This document shows, one piece after another, positions 30,691-37,906 of a stretch of 37,906 nucleotides of DNA (its first letter is position 1; each line of letters opens with the position of its first letter). The DNA comes from Streptomyces sp. HD. GTDB lineage: Bacteria > Actinomycetota > Actinomycetes > Streptomycetales > Streptomycetaceae. The stretch spans positions 1 to 37,906 of the forward strand of contig NZ_JAQMYP010000077.1 of NCBI RefSeq assembly GCF_028369295.1, written 5' to 3'. The notes beneath the pieces are model-generated. The model did not search any database and was not told the DNA's origin. It worked only from the letters and a program-made list of their open reading frames with translations. A program made the translations under genes and the position numbers.

Positions 30691-31109
30691 GGGTGCGTAC
30701 TCCCTGGGCTCCCTGGGCGGTGGATCACGGTGATCAACGCCTGTTCGAGCGGTCGGTCACTGGTGCGGGGCCGTCCCGGTGGTGCCGGCGTCGCGGGTGC
30801 GGGAACGGACACGGGCGAGGGCACGGCGGCGGGTGCGGGCACGGGTGCGGCCGTGGGCCGAGTGAACCCCGTGCAAACCGCCTGTACACCGCAGCAACCA
30901 TTGCGTTACGGGCGTCCCCTCGTGCATGCTCCCTGGAACCCGCACCGACCGTGAGCGGAGATCTGGGCTAAGGAGGCGTGCCGCCGTACCCTTGGGGTAT
31001 GGGGTTGGGAAGACCATTCCCGGACACAGCTCCGCCGCACACTGCTGGATCTGTCAGCGAGTTCCGCTCGCGGGCCCACCCATAAAAGGATCAATACGCC
31101 GAGACAGCC
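30691..31109. promoter_or_regulatory. Divergent intergenic region (419 bases, no gene)
   Basis: It separates the small membrane protein gene from the universal stress protein gene. It contains a low-complexity tract of GGGTGCGGGCAC-like units (30797-30852). A GCGT (30976-30979), 15 bases, GGGTAT (30995-31000) fits the SigB-type stress promoter form GNNT-N14-16-GGGTAY. A 28-codon frame starts at 30999 (MGLGRPFPDTAPPHTAGSVS...) but has no placed ribosome site. Confidence 0.4.
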
Positions 31110-31637
31110 ATGGCCGGTCACGAATTCTTCGAACCAGCGGACCGCAAGCGGCCCGTCGCCGACCCCACGGCGGCCGAGCCCCTGGCGGCGGAAGAGCCAC
31201 GCCACTCCTGCGACCCCGCCTTCAAGCACGGCGTCGTAGTCGGCTTCGACGGCTCCACATCCAGTGAGCGCGCCCTCGCGTACTCCATCGGCATGGCCCA
31301 TCGCTCCGGGTCGGGCCTGATCATCGTCCACGTCGCCAACCGGCTGCCCACCACGGTGTGGGCCGGCTGCGAGCCACCGGTCTTCGTCGACGTGCCGGAC
31401 CACCGCACCGAGGTGCTCGGCCTCGAACTGGCCTGCGCGGACTACCTCGCCGAGGTGCCCTGGATCCTGGTCGAGCGCGGCGGGGACATCTGCCACGAAC
31501 TCGAAGAGGTCGGGCGGGAGTACGAGGCGGACGCGATCGTCGTCGGTTCCACGCACGGCATCGTCGGACGGATCTTCGGCTCCGTCGCGGGGCGGCTCGC
31601 CAAGCGGGCCAAGCGTCCCGTCGTTGTCATTCCGTAA
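31110..31637 (+). CDS. Universal stress protein, UspA family
   Basis: 175 residues. After a 35-residue polar N-terminal extension, the fold starts with GVVVGFDGSTSSERALAYSIGMAHRSGSGLIIVHV and ends with ADAIVVGSTHGIVGRIFGSVAGRLAKRAKRPVVVIP. The G-2X-G-9X-G-S/T pattern of ATP-binding Usp proteins is recognisable in GSTHGIVGRIFGSVAG. Such proteins are cytoplasmic stress responders. No strong ribosome site is visible. A possible SigB-like promoter lies about 110 bases upstream and would suit its role. It stands alone on its strand before the membrane protein gene at 31788. Confidence 0.88.
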   Translation: MAGHEFFEPADRKRPVADPTAAEPLAAEEPRHSCDPAFKHGVVVGFDGSTSSERALAYSIGMAHRSGSGLIIVHVANRLPTTVWAGCEPPVFVDVPDHRTEVLGLELACADYLAEVPWILVERGGDICHELEEVGREYEADAIVVGSTHGIVGRIFGSVAGRLAKRAKRPVVVIP

Positions 31638-31720
31638 CTCGTCGTCGTCCCTGGTGAGATGAGCCGTTTCGGACGTCGCCCGCCTTCCTGCGTTGGGTGA
31701 ATTTACTGGCGCGTAGAGGT

Positions 31721-31743
31721 GTTTGTGCCTTTGTGAAGGGCAT
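31721..31743 (+). promoter_or_regulatory. Possible SigB-like promoter before the GPR1-like gene
   Basis: GTTT (31721-31724), 13 bases, GGGCAT (31738-31743) resembles the stress promoter form GTTT-N14-GGGTAT but is off by one base and one spacer position. Weak evidence. Confidence 0.2.
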
Positions 31744-31787
31744 ATATCGCTCACCGCACAACTGCACATGCAAGAAGGGAGCCCGCC

Positions 31788-32354
31788 GTGGACAACGACG
31801 TCTCTGCGGGAAGCGGAATCACCACCGTGGTCGGTCGACTCGCCCTTGGTATCACCCTGTTGGCCTTCGGGCTGGGGTACACCGATGTGATCGACGGTGT
31901 GTCAGCTGCTGACGCCGTATCAATCGCCCAGTACGTGGGCGGCATAGCCCTCTTCGTCGCCGGCCTGATGGCCCTGCGCGACCGTGACTCCGTGAACGGG
32001 ACCGCGTTCGTGGCGCTCGGCGCCCTCTGGTTCACCTGGGCCGTCTCGGCGGACGCGGCGGTCTCCGACAACGCGGCGGGGCTCTTCCTGCTGCTGTTCG
32101 CCCTCGTGGCGCTCTCCCTCACCCTCGCCGGTGGCGACCAGCTCGGTCAGGGTGCGTACGGGCTGTTCTTCGTCGCCCTGTTGCTCATGGCGATCGCCGC
32201 CTTCGGCGACAGCGACGGGCTCACCAAGGTGGGCGGCTGGTTCGCGGTCGCGGCCGGGGCGGTGGCCTGGTACGCGGCGACCGCGGCGCTGGCCCACTGG
32301 CCGACCGCGCTTCCGCGACGCGCTGCGGGCCGGGGCGTGACGGCCACCGGTTAG
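31788..32354 (+). CDS. GPR1/FUN34/YaaH-like six-helix membrane protein
   Basis: 188 residues from GTG 31788, with AAGGGA at 31775-31780. About six hydrophobic spans: VVGRLALGITLLAFGLGYTDV, ISQYVGGIALFVAGLMAL-like (here IAQYVGGIALFVAGLMAL), TAFVALGALWFTWAV, GLFLLLFALVALSLTLAG, GAYGLFFVALLLMAIAAF and GWFAVAAGAVAWYAATAALA. The layout and the WFTWAV and GWFA strings suit the acetate/succinate transporter family, but the NPAPLGL-type N-terminal motif is not present. Export or uptake of small carboxylates is therefore only inferred. It follows the stress gene by 150 bases. Confidence 0.75.
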   Translation: MDNDVSAGSGITTVVGRLALGITLLAFGLGYTDVIDGVSAADAVSIAQYVGGIALFVAGLMALRDRDSVNGTAFVALGALWFTWAVSADAAVSDNAAGLFLLLFALVALSLTLAGGDQLGQGAYGLFFVALLLMAIAAFGDSDGLTKVGGWFAVAAGAVAWYAATAALAHWPTALPRRAAGRGVTATG

Positions 32355-32396
32355 CCGCGCAGGCCGGGGGGTTGGGCGGCTCCCCGGCGATCCGAA

Positions 32397-32434
32397 CGGA
32401 CCCCCCGTGATTGGTGGCATCACGTGGGGGTCCG
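32397..32434. terminator. Hairpin between the GPR1-like and sulfotransferase genes
   Basis: The arms CGGACCCCCCGTGAT and ATCACGTGGGGGTCCG pair around TGGTGGC, and a TTTT stretch follows on the plus strand. It sits between convergent genes. Its reverse complement is nearly the same as the hairpin at 27231-27269. Confidence 0.8.
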
Positions 32435-32540
32435 TCCCTCTTTTGCGCCTAAACCGGCGCCGCTCTCGCGGACGTGGTTGCTCGCCGCGGGGGTTCCTCA
32501 ATTGTCGCTTCGGCGGTCGGGGGGAATTCCTACTCGGCCG

Positions 32541-33575
32541 TCACCGGAGCGGTCGCCCCTCCAAGGCTCGGGTCCCTGGGGTGCAGCTCTCCGTCAGTTC
32601 GGCGAGTTGGGCAGGGCGCAGGCTCCGGGCCGACCCTCGGCGGCTGTGGTCGAGCAGGGCGGAGCCGGTGTTCAGCCACTGCTGTTCGGGGGCCACTCCG
32701 ATGAACTCGGCCAGACGGGTGAGTTCTTCGGCCGGTTTGTCGAGGAGGTCCTCGTAGGCGAGGGTGGTGCGTCGGCCGGCGGGGAGGGCGGCCAGGAACT
32801 CCGTGCCGTCGGTGACGAGTTCGGACCACAGGGCGCCGAACCTCCGCAGGGAGAGGTCCCGGTCGCGTACGAGGGCGGGCTCGAAGCGGTCGTCGAGCAG
32901 CGGCGCCAGGTCGGCGGGCAGGGAGCGGACGTGCTCGGGGGTCAGGTCGGCGAAGCTGTCGATGCCGGCGTGTTCCTTGATCTCGCGCAGCAGGGTGATC
33001 GTGCGGTAGCCGGGGTGGCGGCTCATGGACAGGGCGCAGTCCGGCCCGTCCCTGTACAGGTGCACGAACCTCGCCTCCGGGAACGCCTCCCGCAGCCCGG
33101 GTGCCCAGCCGGTCGAGTAACCGGAGCGCTCCACGACCGCGCTCCGCCCGAACCGCCCGCGGAGCAGGTCGAACAGGGCCCGGTGGTGCTCGGCGGCGGT
33201 GCGCTCGGGCCATCCGGGCACGGCCGCGGTGAGTTCGTCGAGGAGGCCGTCCGGGTCGTCGGTGAGGTGGGGCAGCACCATCAGGGAGAGCGCGGGGATT
33301 CCGGTGGTCTCCGCCGAGTATCTGCCGGGGCGACGTGTGTAGAGGAACTCGGGGAGTGGCAGCCCGCTGCGGATCATCCGCTCGAAGTGCGGGGCGGGGC
33401 GGAAGAGCGTCTGCCAGAACTCCGCACCGCTCACCTTCCCTTCGGGGAAGGCGGCGTCGCCCACGGAGGCCATGTACTCGTTGAGACTCAGTACCTCCGG
33501 GTGGGCGTTGAGGATGCGTGACAGCGCGGTCGAGCCGCTGCGTCCCGTACCGATGACGAAGGTCAAGGAACGCAT
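32541..33575 (-). CDS. Sulfotransferase-like protein
   Basis: 344 residues from ATG 33575, with GGAGGG just upstream on its strand. The N-terminal 5'-phosphosulfate loop reads VIGTGRSGSTALSRILNAHPEV (residues 8-29). A 3'-phosphate-binding region is suggested by PEARFVHLYRDGPDCALSMSRHPGYR, with conserved Arg and Ser. These place it in the PAPS-dependent sulfotransferase superfamily, in the bacterial branch near sulfotransferase_3. Later parts such as LAYEDLLDKPAEELTRLAEFIGV are typical C-terminal features. The substrate is unknown. It converges on the GPR1-like gene and diverges from the truncated hydrolase. Confidence 0.85.
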   Translation of the reverse strand: MRSLTFVIGTGRSGSTALSRILNAHPEVLSLNEYMASVGDAAFPEGKVSGAEFWQTLFRPAPHFERMIRSGLPLPEFLYTRRPGRYSAETTGIPALSLMVLPHLTDDPDGLLDELTAAVPGWPERTAAEHHRALFDLLRGRFGRSAVVERSGYSTGWAPGLREAFPEARFVHLYRDGPDCALSMSRHPGYRTITLLREIKEHAGIDSFADLTPEHVRSLPADLAPLLDDRFEPALVRDRDLSLRRFGALWSELVTDGTEFLAALPAGRRTTLAYEDLLDKPAEELTRLAEFIGVAPEQQWLNTGSALLDHSRRGSARSLRPAQLAELTESCTPGTRALEGRPLR

Positions 33576-33609
33576 GACACCCTCCGTGTGCTGCCGTCCG
33601 ATGCGCTGC

Positions 33610-33693
33610 GATACGCGTGCGATACGCGTGCGGTCTAACTCTGCCCGGTTCGAAAGCCCGTGTACCCGCCCGTCCCTAGTACCCGCCCGTCCC
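33610..33693. repeat. Two direct repeats in a divergent promoter
   Basis: GATACGCGTGC is tandem twice (33610-33620, 33621-33631). GTACCCGCCCGTCCC occurs at 33662-33676 and 33679-33693, two bases apart. They lie between the sulfotransferase and hydrolase starts and may be operators or slippage products. Confidence 0.6.
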
Positions 33694-33744
33694 GAGAGAC
33701 CGGCACGGCATGATCGAGACCGGCCGACCCTCCGGAGGTACTGC

Positions 33745-34125
33745 GTGGCATGGACCCAGCGCATGGTCGTGCGGGACGGCGTCCGGCTCGCCTGCCGGGA
33801 CTGGGGCGAGTCGGGGCGGCCCGTCGTGCTGCTGCACGGCCTGGCGGGGCACGCCGGTGAGTGGGACGAACTGGCACGGCGGCTGAGCCCGCGGTACCGG
33901 GTCGTGGCGGTCGACCAGCGCGGGCACGGCGCCGCCGAGCGCCACCCGGAGGACGTCTCGCGCGCGGCCCACGTCGCCGACGTCATCGCCGTCATGGACC
34001 AACTGGCCCTACGGCGACCCGTCCTCGTCGGCCAGTCGCTGGGCGGCCACACCGCCATGCTCACCGCCGCCGCGCACCCCGGCCTGGTCGGCGCGCTCGT
34101 GCTGACTGGGGGCCCAGTGCCGTGG
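33745..34125 (+). pseudogene. Alpha/beta hydrolase, 3'-truncated
   Basis: It starts at GTG 33745 with GGAGG at 33734-33738: MAWTQRMVVRDGVRLACRDW, the oxyanion loop VVLLHGLAGHAGEWDELARRL, then VVAVDQRGHGAAERHP and the nucleophile elbow VLVGQSLGGHTAML with Ser98. Hydrolase similarity stops near LVLTGGPVPWGEA (about 34120). The cap and the Asp and His of the triad are missing; family members are about 260 residues. The frame stays open to 35043 but is then antisense to the kinase gene and is not protein-like. A GGCACTGCGG repeat and hairpin cover the junction. It is most likely a gene whose 3' half was lost, and inactive. Confidence 0.75.
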
Positions 34126-34200
34126 GGCGAGGCACTGCGGGCCCGGGCACTGCGGCGCCGGGTGCCGCCGGGCCAGGCACTGCGGGGCCGGGTGCCCGCC
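34110..34200. repeat. Hairpin and 30-bp repeats at the hydrolase-kinase junction
   Basis: GGGCCCAGTGCC (34110-34121) can pair with GGCACTGCGGGCCC (34131-34144), with a two-base bulge. GGCACTGCGG recurs at 34131, 34146 and 34176, the last two heading 25-base near-copies in a 30-base period. It separates two converging genes and could terminate both. Confidence 0.6.
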
Positions 34201-34207
34201 CGGGTCA

Positions 34208-35041
34208 CTACCCCGGCGCCGCCTCTCGCCACGCACCCGCGAACTCTCGTACGCTCCCGAACCGTTCGCCGGGATCGGCCCGCGTCGCCCGCTCCACCAC
34301 CGCCAGTTGCGCCGCCGTCCCCCGCCAGGCCCGCTCCTCGTCCCCGGCGTCCAGGAGGAGGCGGACGGCGCGGCCGAGGGCGTGCACGGTGGTGCGGATG
34401 TCGATCACCGCGCCGCGGCGGAACTCCTCCGGGGCCATGTAGCGGCGCGAGCCGGGGAGCCGCTCGGCCGCCAGCACGAACGGGCCGGGGCGGTACTCGT
34501 CCAGGTCGATCAGGTGGAGTACGCCGCCCTCGAAGTCGTACAGGAACGAGCCGTCGTACAGGTCGACCGCCACCAGCCCCGCGGCCTCCACCGTCAGGTG
34601 CGCGTCCAGGAGGCGGTCCAGGGCGTTCAGGATCCGGTCGGCCGGCAGTGCGCGGAAGCGGAGCAGAGGGCTGTCGGGGTGGGTGCGGCCGACGTGGCCG
34701 CGGAGGGTGGGGTGGTAGAGGACCTCGCCCGCGCGCCAGGGCATCACCACCGCCGTGCCGTCGTCGCCGTCCCGGCCCCGCACCGCGAACCGGTGCAGTT
34801 GCGGGACGATCGCCGGGTGGCGTACCGCCCGGTGGAACGCCCAGGCCCGGTCCAGGGAGCGTTCGGCGGCGTCCGTCGTCGCCTCCTTCACGAACCACCG
34901 TTCGCCGTCGGGAAGTCGGACGCCGTACGACACACAGCCCGAGTCCTGGTCGCGGAAGGCGCGGAACACCTCGCCGACGGAACGCAGGCAGGGCTCGACC
35001 TCCTCGGTCTCGGCGAGGTCGAGCAGGGGGTGGCCGGTCAT
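34208..35041 (-). CDS. Atypical Ser/Thr protein kinase-like protein
   Basis: 277 residues, kinase fold without a membrane segment. Seen in order: ATP-lysine Lys52 in RWFVKEATTDAAER; a catalytic-loop-like stretch LVAVDLYDGSFLYDF with Asp160, where the HRD His-Arg are absent and Ser165 replaces the metal-binding Asn; IDLDEY (179-183) in place of DFG; RRYMAPEEF (199-207) matching the APE motif; DIRTTVHALGRAV; and a late Arg in RATRADPGERFGSVREFAGAW. The mixture suggests a degenerate or specialised kinase, active or not. Its ATG overlaps the cebR stop (ATGA), so it is translated with cebR. Its role may be to act with CebR, but no link is known. Confidence 0.75.
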   Translation of the reverse strand: MTGHPLLDLAETEEVEPCLRSVGEVFRAFRDQDSGCVSYGVRLPDGERWFVKEATTDAAERSLDRAWAFHRAVRHPAIVPQLHRFAVRGRDGDDGTAVVMPWRAGEVLYHPTLRGHVGRTHPDSPLLRFRALPADRILNALDRLLDAHLTVEAAGLVAVDLYDGSFLYDFEGGVLHLIDLDEYRPGPFVLAAERLPGSRRYMAPEEFRRGAVIDIRTTVHALGRAVRLLLDAGDEERAWRGTAAQLAVVERATRADPGERFGSVREFAGAWREAAPG

Positions 35042-36093
35042 GACGAGGTTCGGGGCACCAGTTCCGTCGCCAGCACCACCTGGGACCGCTCCAGCCCCCG
35101 TGACACCGCCGGCCGGCGGTCCGCGATCTCGGAGAGGAGGAGGTCCAGCATGCGGCGGCCCATGTCCTCGATGGGCTGGCGGACACTGGTGAGGGGCGGT
35201 TCCATGTGGCGGGCGATGGCCGAGTCGTCGTAGCCGACGAGGGACACGTCCTCGGGGATACGGCGGCCGACCTCGCGCAACACCTGACGGGCGCCCGCCG
35301 CCGTCACGTCCGACCCCGCGAACACCGCGTCCAGGTCGGGGCAGCGCGCCAGCAGGGCCCGCATCGCCCGGGCGCCGCCCTCCTCCGTGAAGTCGCCCGG
35401 CTCGATGAGCCGTTCGTCCGGCTCGTGCCCGGCGTCGCGCAGGGCGTCGCGGTAGCCGTCGACGCGGCGCTGGGCACCGTAGACGTCGAGCCGGCCGGTG
35501 ATGTGGGCGATGCGGGTACGGCCGCGGGACAGCAGGTGCTCCACCGCCGAGCGGCCGCCGCCGTAGTTGTCGGAGTCCACCGAGGTCAGGGTCTCCGCGG
35601 CCGATCTCGGGCCGCTGATCACCGCCGGGATCTCCAGCTGGGACAGCAGGTCCGGCAGCGGGTCGTCCGCGTGGACGGAGACCAGGAGCACACCGTCGAC
35701 GCGGTGGGCCGCGAGGTACTGGGCCAGCCGGCGGCGTTCCCGGTCACTGCCCGCGAAGATCAGCAGCAGCTGCATCTCGGTGTCGGCGAGACCGGCGCCC
35801 ACGCCCTTGAGCATGTCGGAGAAGTACGGCTCCGCGAAGAACCGCGTCTCCGGCTCGGGCACGACCAGCGCGATCGCGTCCGTGCGGTTGGCCGCCAGGG
35901 CCCGGGCGGCCGTGTTGGGGACGTAGCCGAGCTCCGCCACCGCCGCCTCCACCGCCGCGCGGGTGGCGTCACTGACCCGGGGCGAACCGTTGATCACCCG
36001 GGAGACGGTGCCGCGGCCGACGCCCGCGCGGGCCGCCACCTCTTCGAGGGTGGGCCGGCCGCCGCTGCGGCCTCGCGCTCCGTGGCTTGCCAT
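35038..36093 (-). CDS. cebR: CebR, LacI-family repressor of cellobiose/cellotriose utilisation
   Basis: 351 residues. LacI HTH at residues about 14-33 (TLEEVAARAGVGRGTVSRVINGS), hinge (YVPNTAARALAANRTDAIALVV), then a periplasmic-binding-like core: EPETRFFAEPYFSDMLKG, VDGVLLVSVHADDPLPDLLSQ, VDSDNYGGGRSAVEHLLSRGRTRIAHITG and DLDAVFAGSDVTAAGARQVL. It diverges from cebE and a perfect CebR operator lies between, which fixes the name. CebR releases DNA on binding cellobiose or cellotriose. Its TGA overlaps the ATG of the kinase gene by four bases, on the same transcript. In the usual ceb locus I know, no such partner is described. Confidence 0.92.
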   Translation of the reverse strand: MASHGARGRSGGRPTLEEVAARAGVGRGTVSRVINGSPRVSDATRAAVEAAVAELGYVPNTAARALAANRTDAIALVVPEPETRFFAEPYFSDMLKGVGAGLADTEMQLLLIFAGSDRERRRLAQYLAAHRVDGVLLVSVHADDPLPDLLSQLEIPAVISGPRSAAETLTSVDSDNYGGGRSAVEHLLSRGRTRIAHITGRLDVYGAQRRVDGYRDALRDAGHEPDERLIEPGDFTEEGGARAMRALLARCPDLDAVFAGSDVTAAGARQVLREVGRRIPEDVSLVGYDDSAIARHMEPPLTSVRQPIEDMGRRMLDLLLSEIADRRPAVSRGLERSQVVLATELVPRTSS

Positions 36094-36173
36094 TGGGCCC
36101 CGCCTTCCGCCGTTGTCTTCACGCTGGCCTGGAATTTAACAGTCCCGCCAGGCATGGTGACCGCCCCCGGGGG

Positions 36174-36236
36174 CCGCCGCCCCAGACCCCGCTTCGGCCG
36201 GAAACGGCCTCCCCCTCCAACGCCGGACGAGCTGAA
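36174..36236 (+). repeat. Second dispersed Streptomyces intergenic repeat family
   Basis: CGCCCCAGACCCCGCTTCGG, then CCGGAAACGGCC and a stretch ending CAACGCCGGACGAGCTGAAG. The GGCCG-GAAA-CGGCC hairpin is at 36196-36209. I recall this kind of sequence between genes in many Streptomyces genomes; it differs from copies A-C. Here it lies in the cebR-cebE promoter region. Confidence 0.6.
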
Positions 36237-36331
36237 GTGGGTCCAGTTAACGGCCCGATAACTGAACGCAGAACTCCGCGTCGGCTCCCTTGACACCCCC
36301 GCTTCGACCGACGACCCTTCAACACATCACT

Positions 36332-36349
36332 TGTGGGAGCGCTCCCACA
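36332..36349. promoter_or_regulatory. CebR operator
   Basis: TGTGGGAGCGCTCCCACA is a perfect 18-bp palindrome containing the 14-bp CebR box TGGGAGCGCTCCCA exactly. It is 125 bases before cebE. It should repress cebEFG until cello-oligosaccharides arrive. Confidence 0.95.
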
Positions 36350-36473
36350 GTACCTGACACATACACATCCCGCACGTTCCCCGCCCGAGCCGCAGCGATG
36401 CAAGATGACGTTTCAACGGGCCCAACAATGCCGTTGGCCGGGGGGTCGGCACGTCAGGCAACAGGAGGACGCA

Positions 36474-37795
36474 ATGCGCACGAGTACCCGCGGGTCCCGC
36501 AGGCTGACGACCCTCGCGGTCGTCGCCGCGCTCACGACAGGGCTGCTCGCCGGCTGCGCCGAGGACTCGGACGACGGCTCCACGGGCGAGGGCGGTGGCA
36601 ACGGCGGCGGTGGCAAGACCACCCTCACCGTGGGCACCTTCGGCACCTTCGGCTACAAGCAGGCCGGCCTCTACGACGAGTACATGAAGGCACACCCGGA
36701 CATCACCATCAAGGAGAACGTCACCACCCGTACCGACGTCTACTGGCCCAAGGTCCTCACCCGACTGCAGGCCGGGTCCGGTGCCGACGACATTCAGGCC
36801 ATCGAGATCATGAACGTCACGGAGGCCGTGGAGACGCAGGCCGACAAGTTCGTCGACCTCGGCAAGGAGGTCGACAAGTCGCAGTGGCTGGACTGGAAGA
36901 ACGCCCAGGCCACCACCAAGGACGGCAAGCTGATCGGCCTCGGCACCGATGTCGGCCCGATGGCGATCTGCTACCGCAAGGACCTGTTCGAGAAGGCCGG
37001 CCTGGAGACCGACCGCACCAAGCTCGCCGCGCAGTGGAAGGGCGACTGGGGCAAGTACGTCGACCTGGGCAAGGAGTACATGAAGAAGGCGCCGAACGGC
37101 ACCAAGTTCGTGGACTCGGCCTCCTCGGTCTACAACGCGGCCCTCGGCGGCGCGGACGAGCGCTACTACAAGGACGACGGCACCGTCGACTGGGACAAGT
37201 CGCAGGGCGTCAAGAACGCCTGGGACGTCGCCATGGACGTGGCGACCAGCAACATGTCGGCGAAGCTGAAGCAGTTCGACAAGCCGTGGGACCAGGGCTA
37301 CGCCAACGGCACCTTCGCCACGGTGGCCTGCCCGGCCTGGATGATCGGCTACATCCTGGAGAAGTCCGGTGAGTCCGGCAAGGGCAAGTGGGACGTGGCG
37401 GCGGCGCCGACCGCGGCCAACTGGGGCGGTTCGTTCCTCGGCGTGCCGACCTCGGGCAAGCACCAGAAGGAGGCCGTCGCGCTGGCGAAGTGGCTGACCG
37501 CGCCCGAGCAGCAGGCGAAGGTGTTCGCCAAGCAGGCCAGCTTCCCGTCGACCCCGTCGGCGTACGCGGGTCTGAAGCCGGCGGCCGCCACCACCGCGTA
37601 CTTCTCTGACGCGCCGATCACCCAGATCTTCTCCGACTCGGCGAAGACCATCCCGAGCCAGTACTTCGGCATCAAGGACCAGGCGATCAACACGGCGATG
37701 ACCGACATCGGCATCCTCCAGGTCGAGCAGAAGGGCAAGTCGGCCGACGAGGGCTGGGAGGCGGCTTCCAAGGAGATCAAGGACGTGCTCGGCCA

Positions 37796-37799
<4 letters not shown>
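36474..37799 (+). CDS. cebE: Cellobiose/cellotriose-binding lipoprotein of an ABC importer
   Basis: 441 residues from ATG 36474. A basic start (RTSTRGSRRL) and hydrophobic run lead to the lipobox LLAGC with Cys28, then an acidic Gly/Ser linker. The mature part is a family 1 solute-binding protein: TLTVGTFGTFGYKQAGLYDEYMKAHPDITI, YWPKVLTRLQAGSGADDIQAIEI, GTDVGPMAICYRKDLFEKAG, VACPAWMIGYILEKSGESG and the C-terminal GGSFLGVPTSGKHQKEAVALAKWLTAPEQQ. It hands sugars to CebF/CebG, with the shared MsiK ATPase expected elsewhere. CebR box upstream. The stop overlaps the next GTG (GTGA). Confidence 0.94.

Positions 37800-37906
<107 letters not shown>

Larger units (their letters stand above)
36094..36473. 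promoter_or_regulatory. cebR-cebE divergent regulatory region
   Basis: 380 bases with no gene. From the cebR side it holds the dispersed repeat (36174-36236), then the CebR operator (36332-36349), a small CCAAC-AATGCC-GTTGG inverted repeat (36422-36437) and the cebE ribosome site AGGAGG (36463-36468). Confidence 0.7.

Noticed and set aside
30088..30954. 288-codon plus-strand frame upstream of the stress gene
   Set aside because: It is antisense to the small membrane protein gene and covers the adpA promoter, with a composition unlike a protein.
30757..31017. 86-codon minus-strand frame in the divergent region
   Set aside because: No ribosome site, and it covers the low-complexity G-rich tract; it reads as shadow sequence.
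30999..31085. 28-codon frame before the stress gene
   Set aside because: The only purine-rich site (30971-30977) is too far from its ATG, and the frame overlaps a likely promoter. Kept only as a note.
34126..35043. Continuation of the hydrolase frame across the kinase gene
   Set aside because: It is antisense to the kinase, very rich in Arg, Pro and Gly, and lacks hydrolase cap or triad residues.
33576..35186. 5' extension of the sulfotransferase frame far upstream (to 35186)
   Set aside because: The start at 33575 has a good ribosome site and lies 8 residues before the PAPS loop. The extension covers the opposite strand of the hydrolase and another frame of the kinase.

Overview
The window is high-GC actinobacterial DNA and almost certainly chromosomal Streptomyces. 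It carries a complete desferrioxamine (desEF-desABCD) locus, adpA with its rare TTA leucine codon next to orn, and cebR-cebE with a perfect CebR operator. Codon third positions are strongly GC-rich, so long antisense open frames are common and nearly all are spurious.

Layout. 1-4.05 kb: the 3' end of a PucR-type regulator, a conserved protein of unknown function, a DedA membrane protein, an M6-type metalloprotease and a small unknown protein. 4.07-7.4 kb, minus strand: acyl-CoA thioesterase II, an acyl-CoA dehydrogenase, a pyridoxamine-phosphate-oxidase-fold protein and a TetR regulator. 7.5-13.2 kb, plus strand: a leucine/isovalerate catabolic operon (methylcrotonyl-CoA carboxylase beta and alpha, HMG-CoA lyase, acyl-CoA dehydrogenase), divergent from the TetR gene and with two matching inverted repeats between them. 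13.3-20.6 kb: siderophore receptor lipoprotein (desE), ferrisiderophore-reductase-like desF and the desABCD biosynthetic operon, with one iron box before desE and one before desA. 20.7-27.1 kb: secreted GH20 hexosaminidase with a DasR-type site, a DUF4429/SHOCT protein, a Tat-exported metallophosphatase, an 85-residue unknown protein and glmS. 27.2-30.7 kb, minus strand: GNAT acetyltransferase, tRNA-His, orn, adpA and a small membrane protein. 31.1-35 kb: universal stress protein, GPR1/FUN34/YaaH-like membrane protein, sulfotransferase-like protein, a truncated alpha/beta hydrolase and an atypical protein kinase. 35-37.9 kb: cebR (translationally coupled to the kinase), cebE and the first codons of cebF. 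The window ends in a run of G that looks like a sequencing artefact.

How the genes work together. Three nutrient systems each carry a recognisable operator: iron (DmdR-type iron boxes), amino sugars (a DasR-like dre before the hexosaminidase, with glmS nearby) and cellulose oligosaccharides (CebR box before cebE). A fourth, the leucine-degradation operon, has its own TetR gene and paired operator. AdpA and Orn are developmental regulators, and adpA depends on the bldA tRNA through its TTA codon.

No wholly new system is obvious. The least explained items are the atypical kinase coupled to cebR by a 4-base overlap, the short leaderless gene before glmS, the truncated hydrolase abutting the kinase, and two families of dispersed intergenic repeats plus a pair of near-identical hairpins. 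All database-style assignments here come from reading motifs, not from searches.
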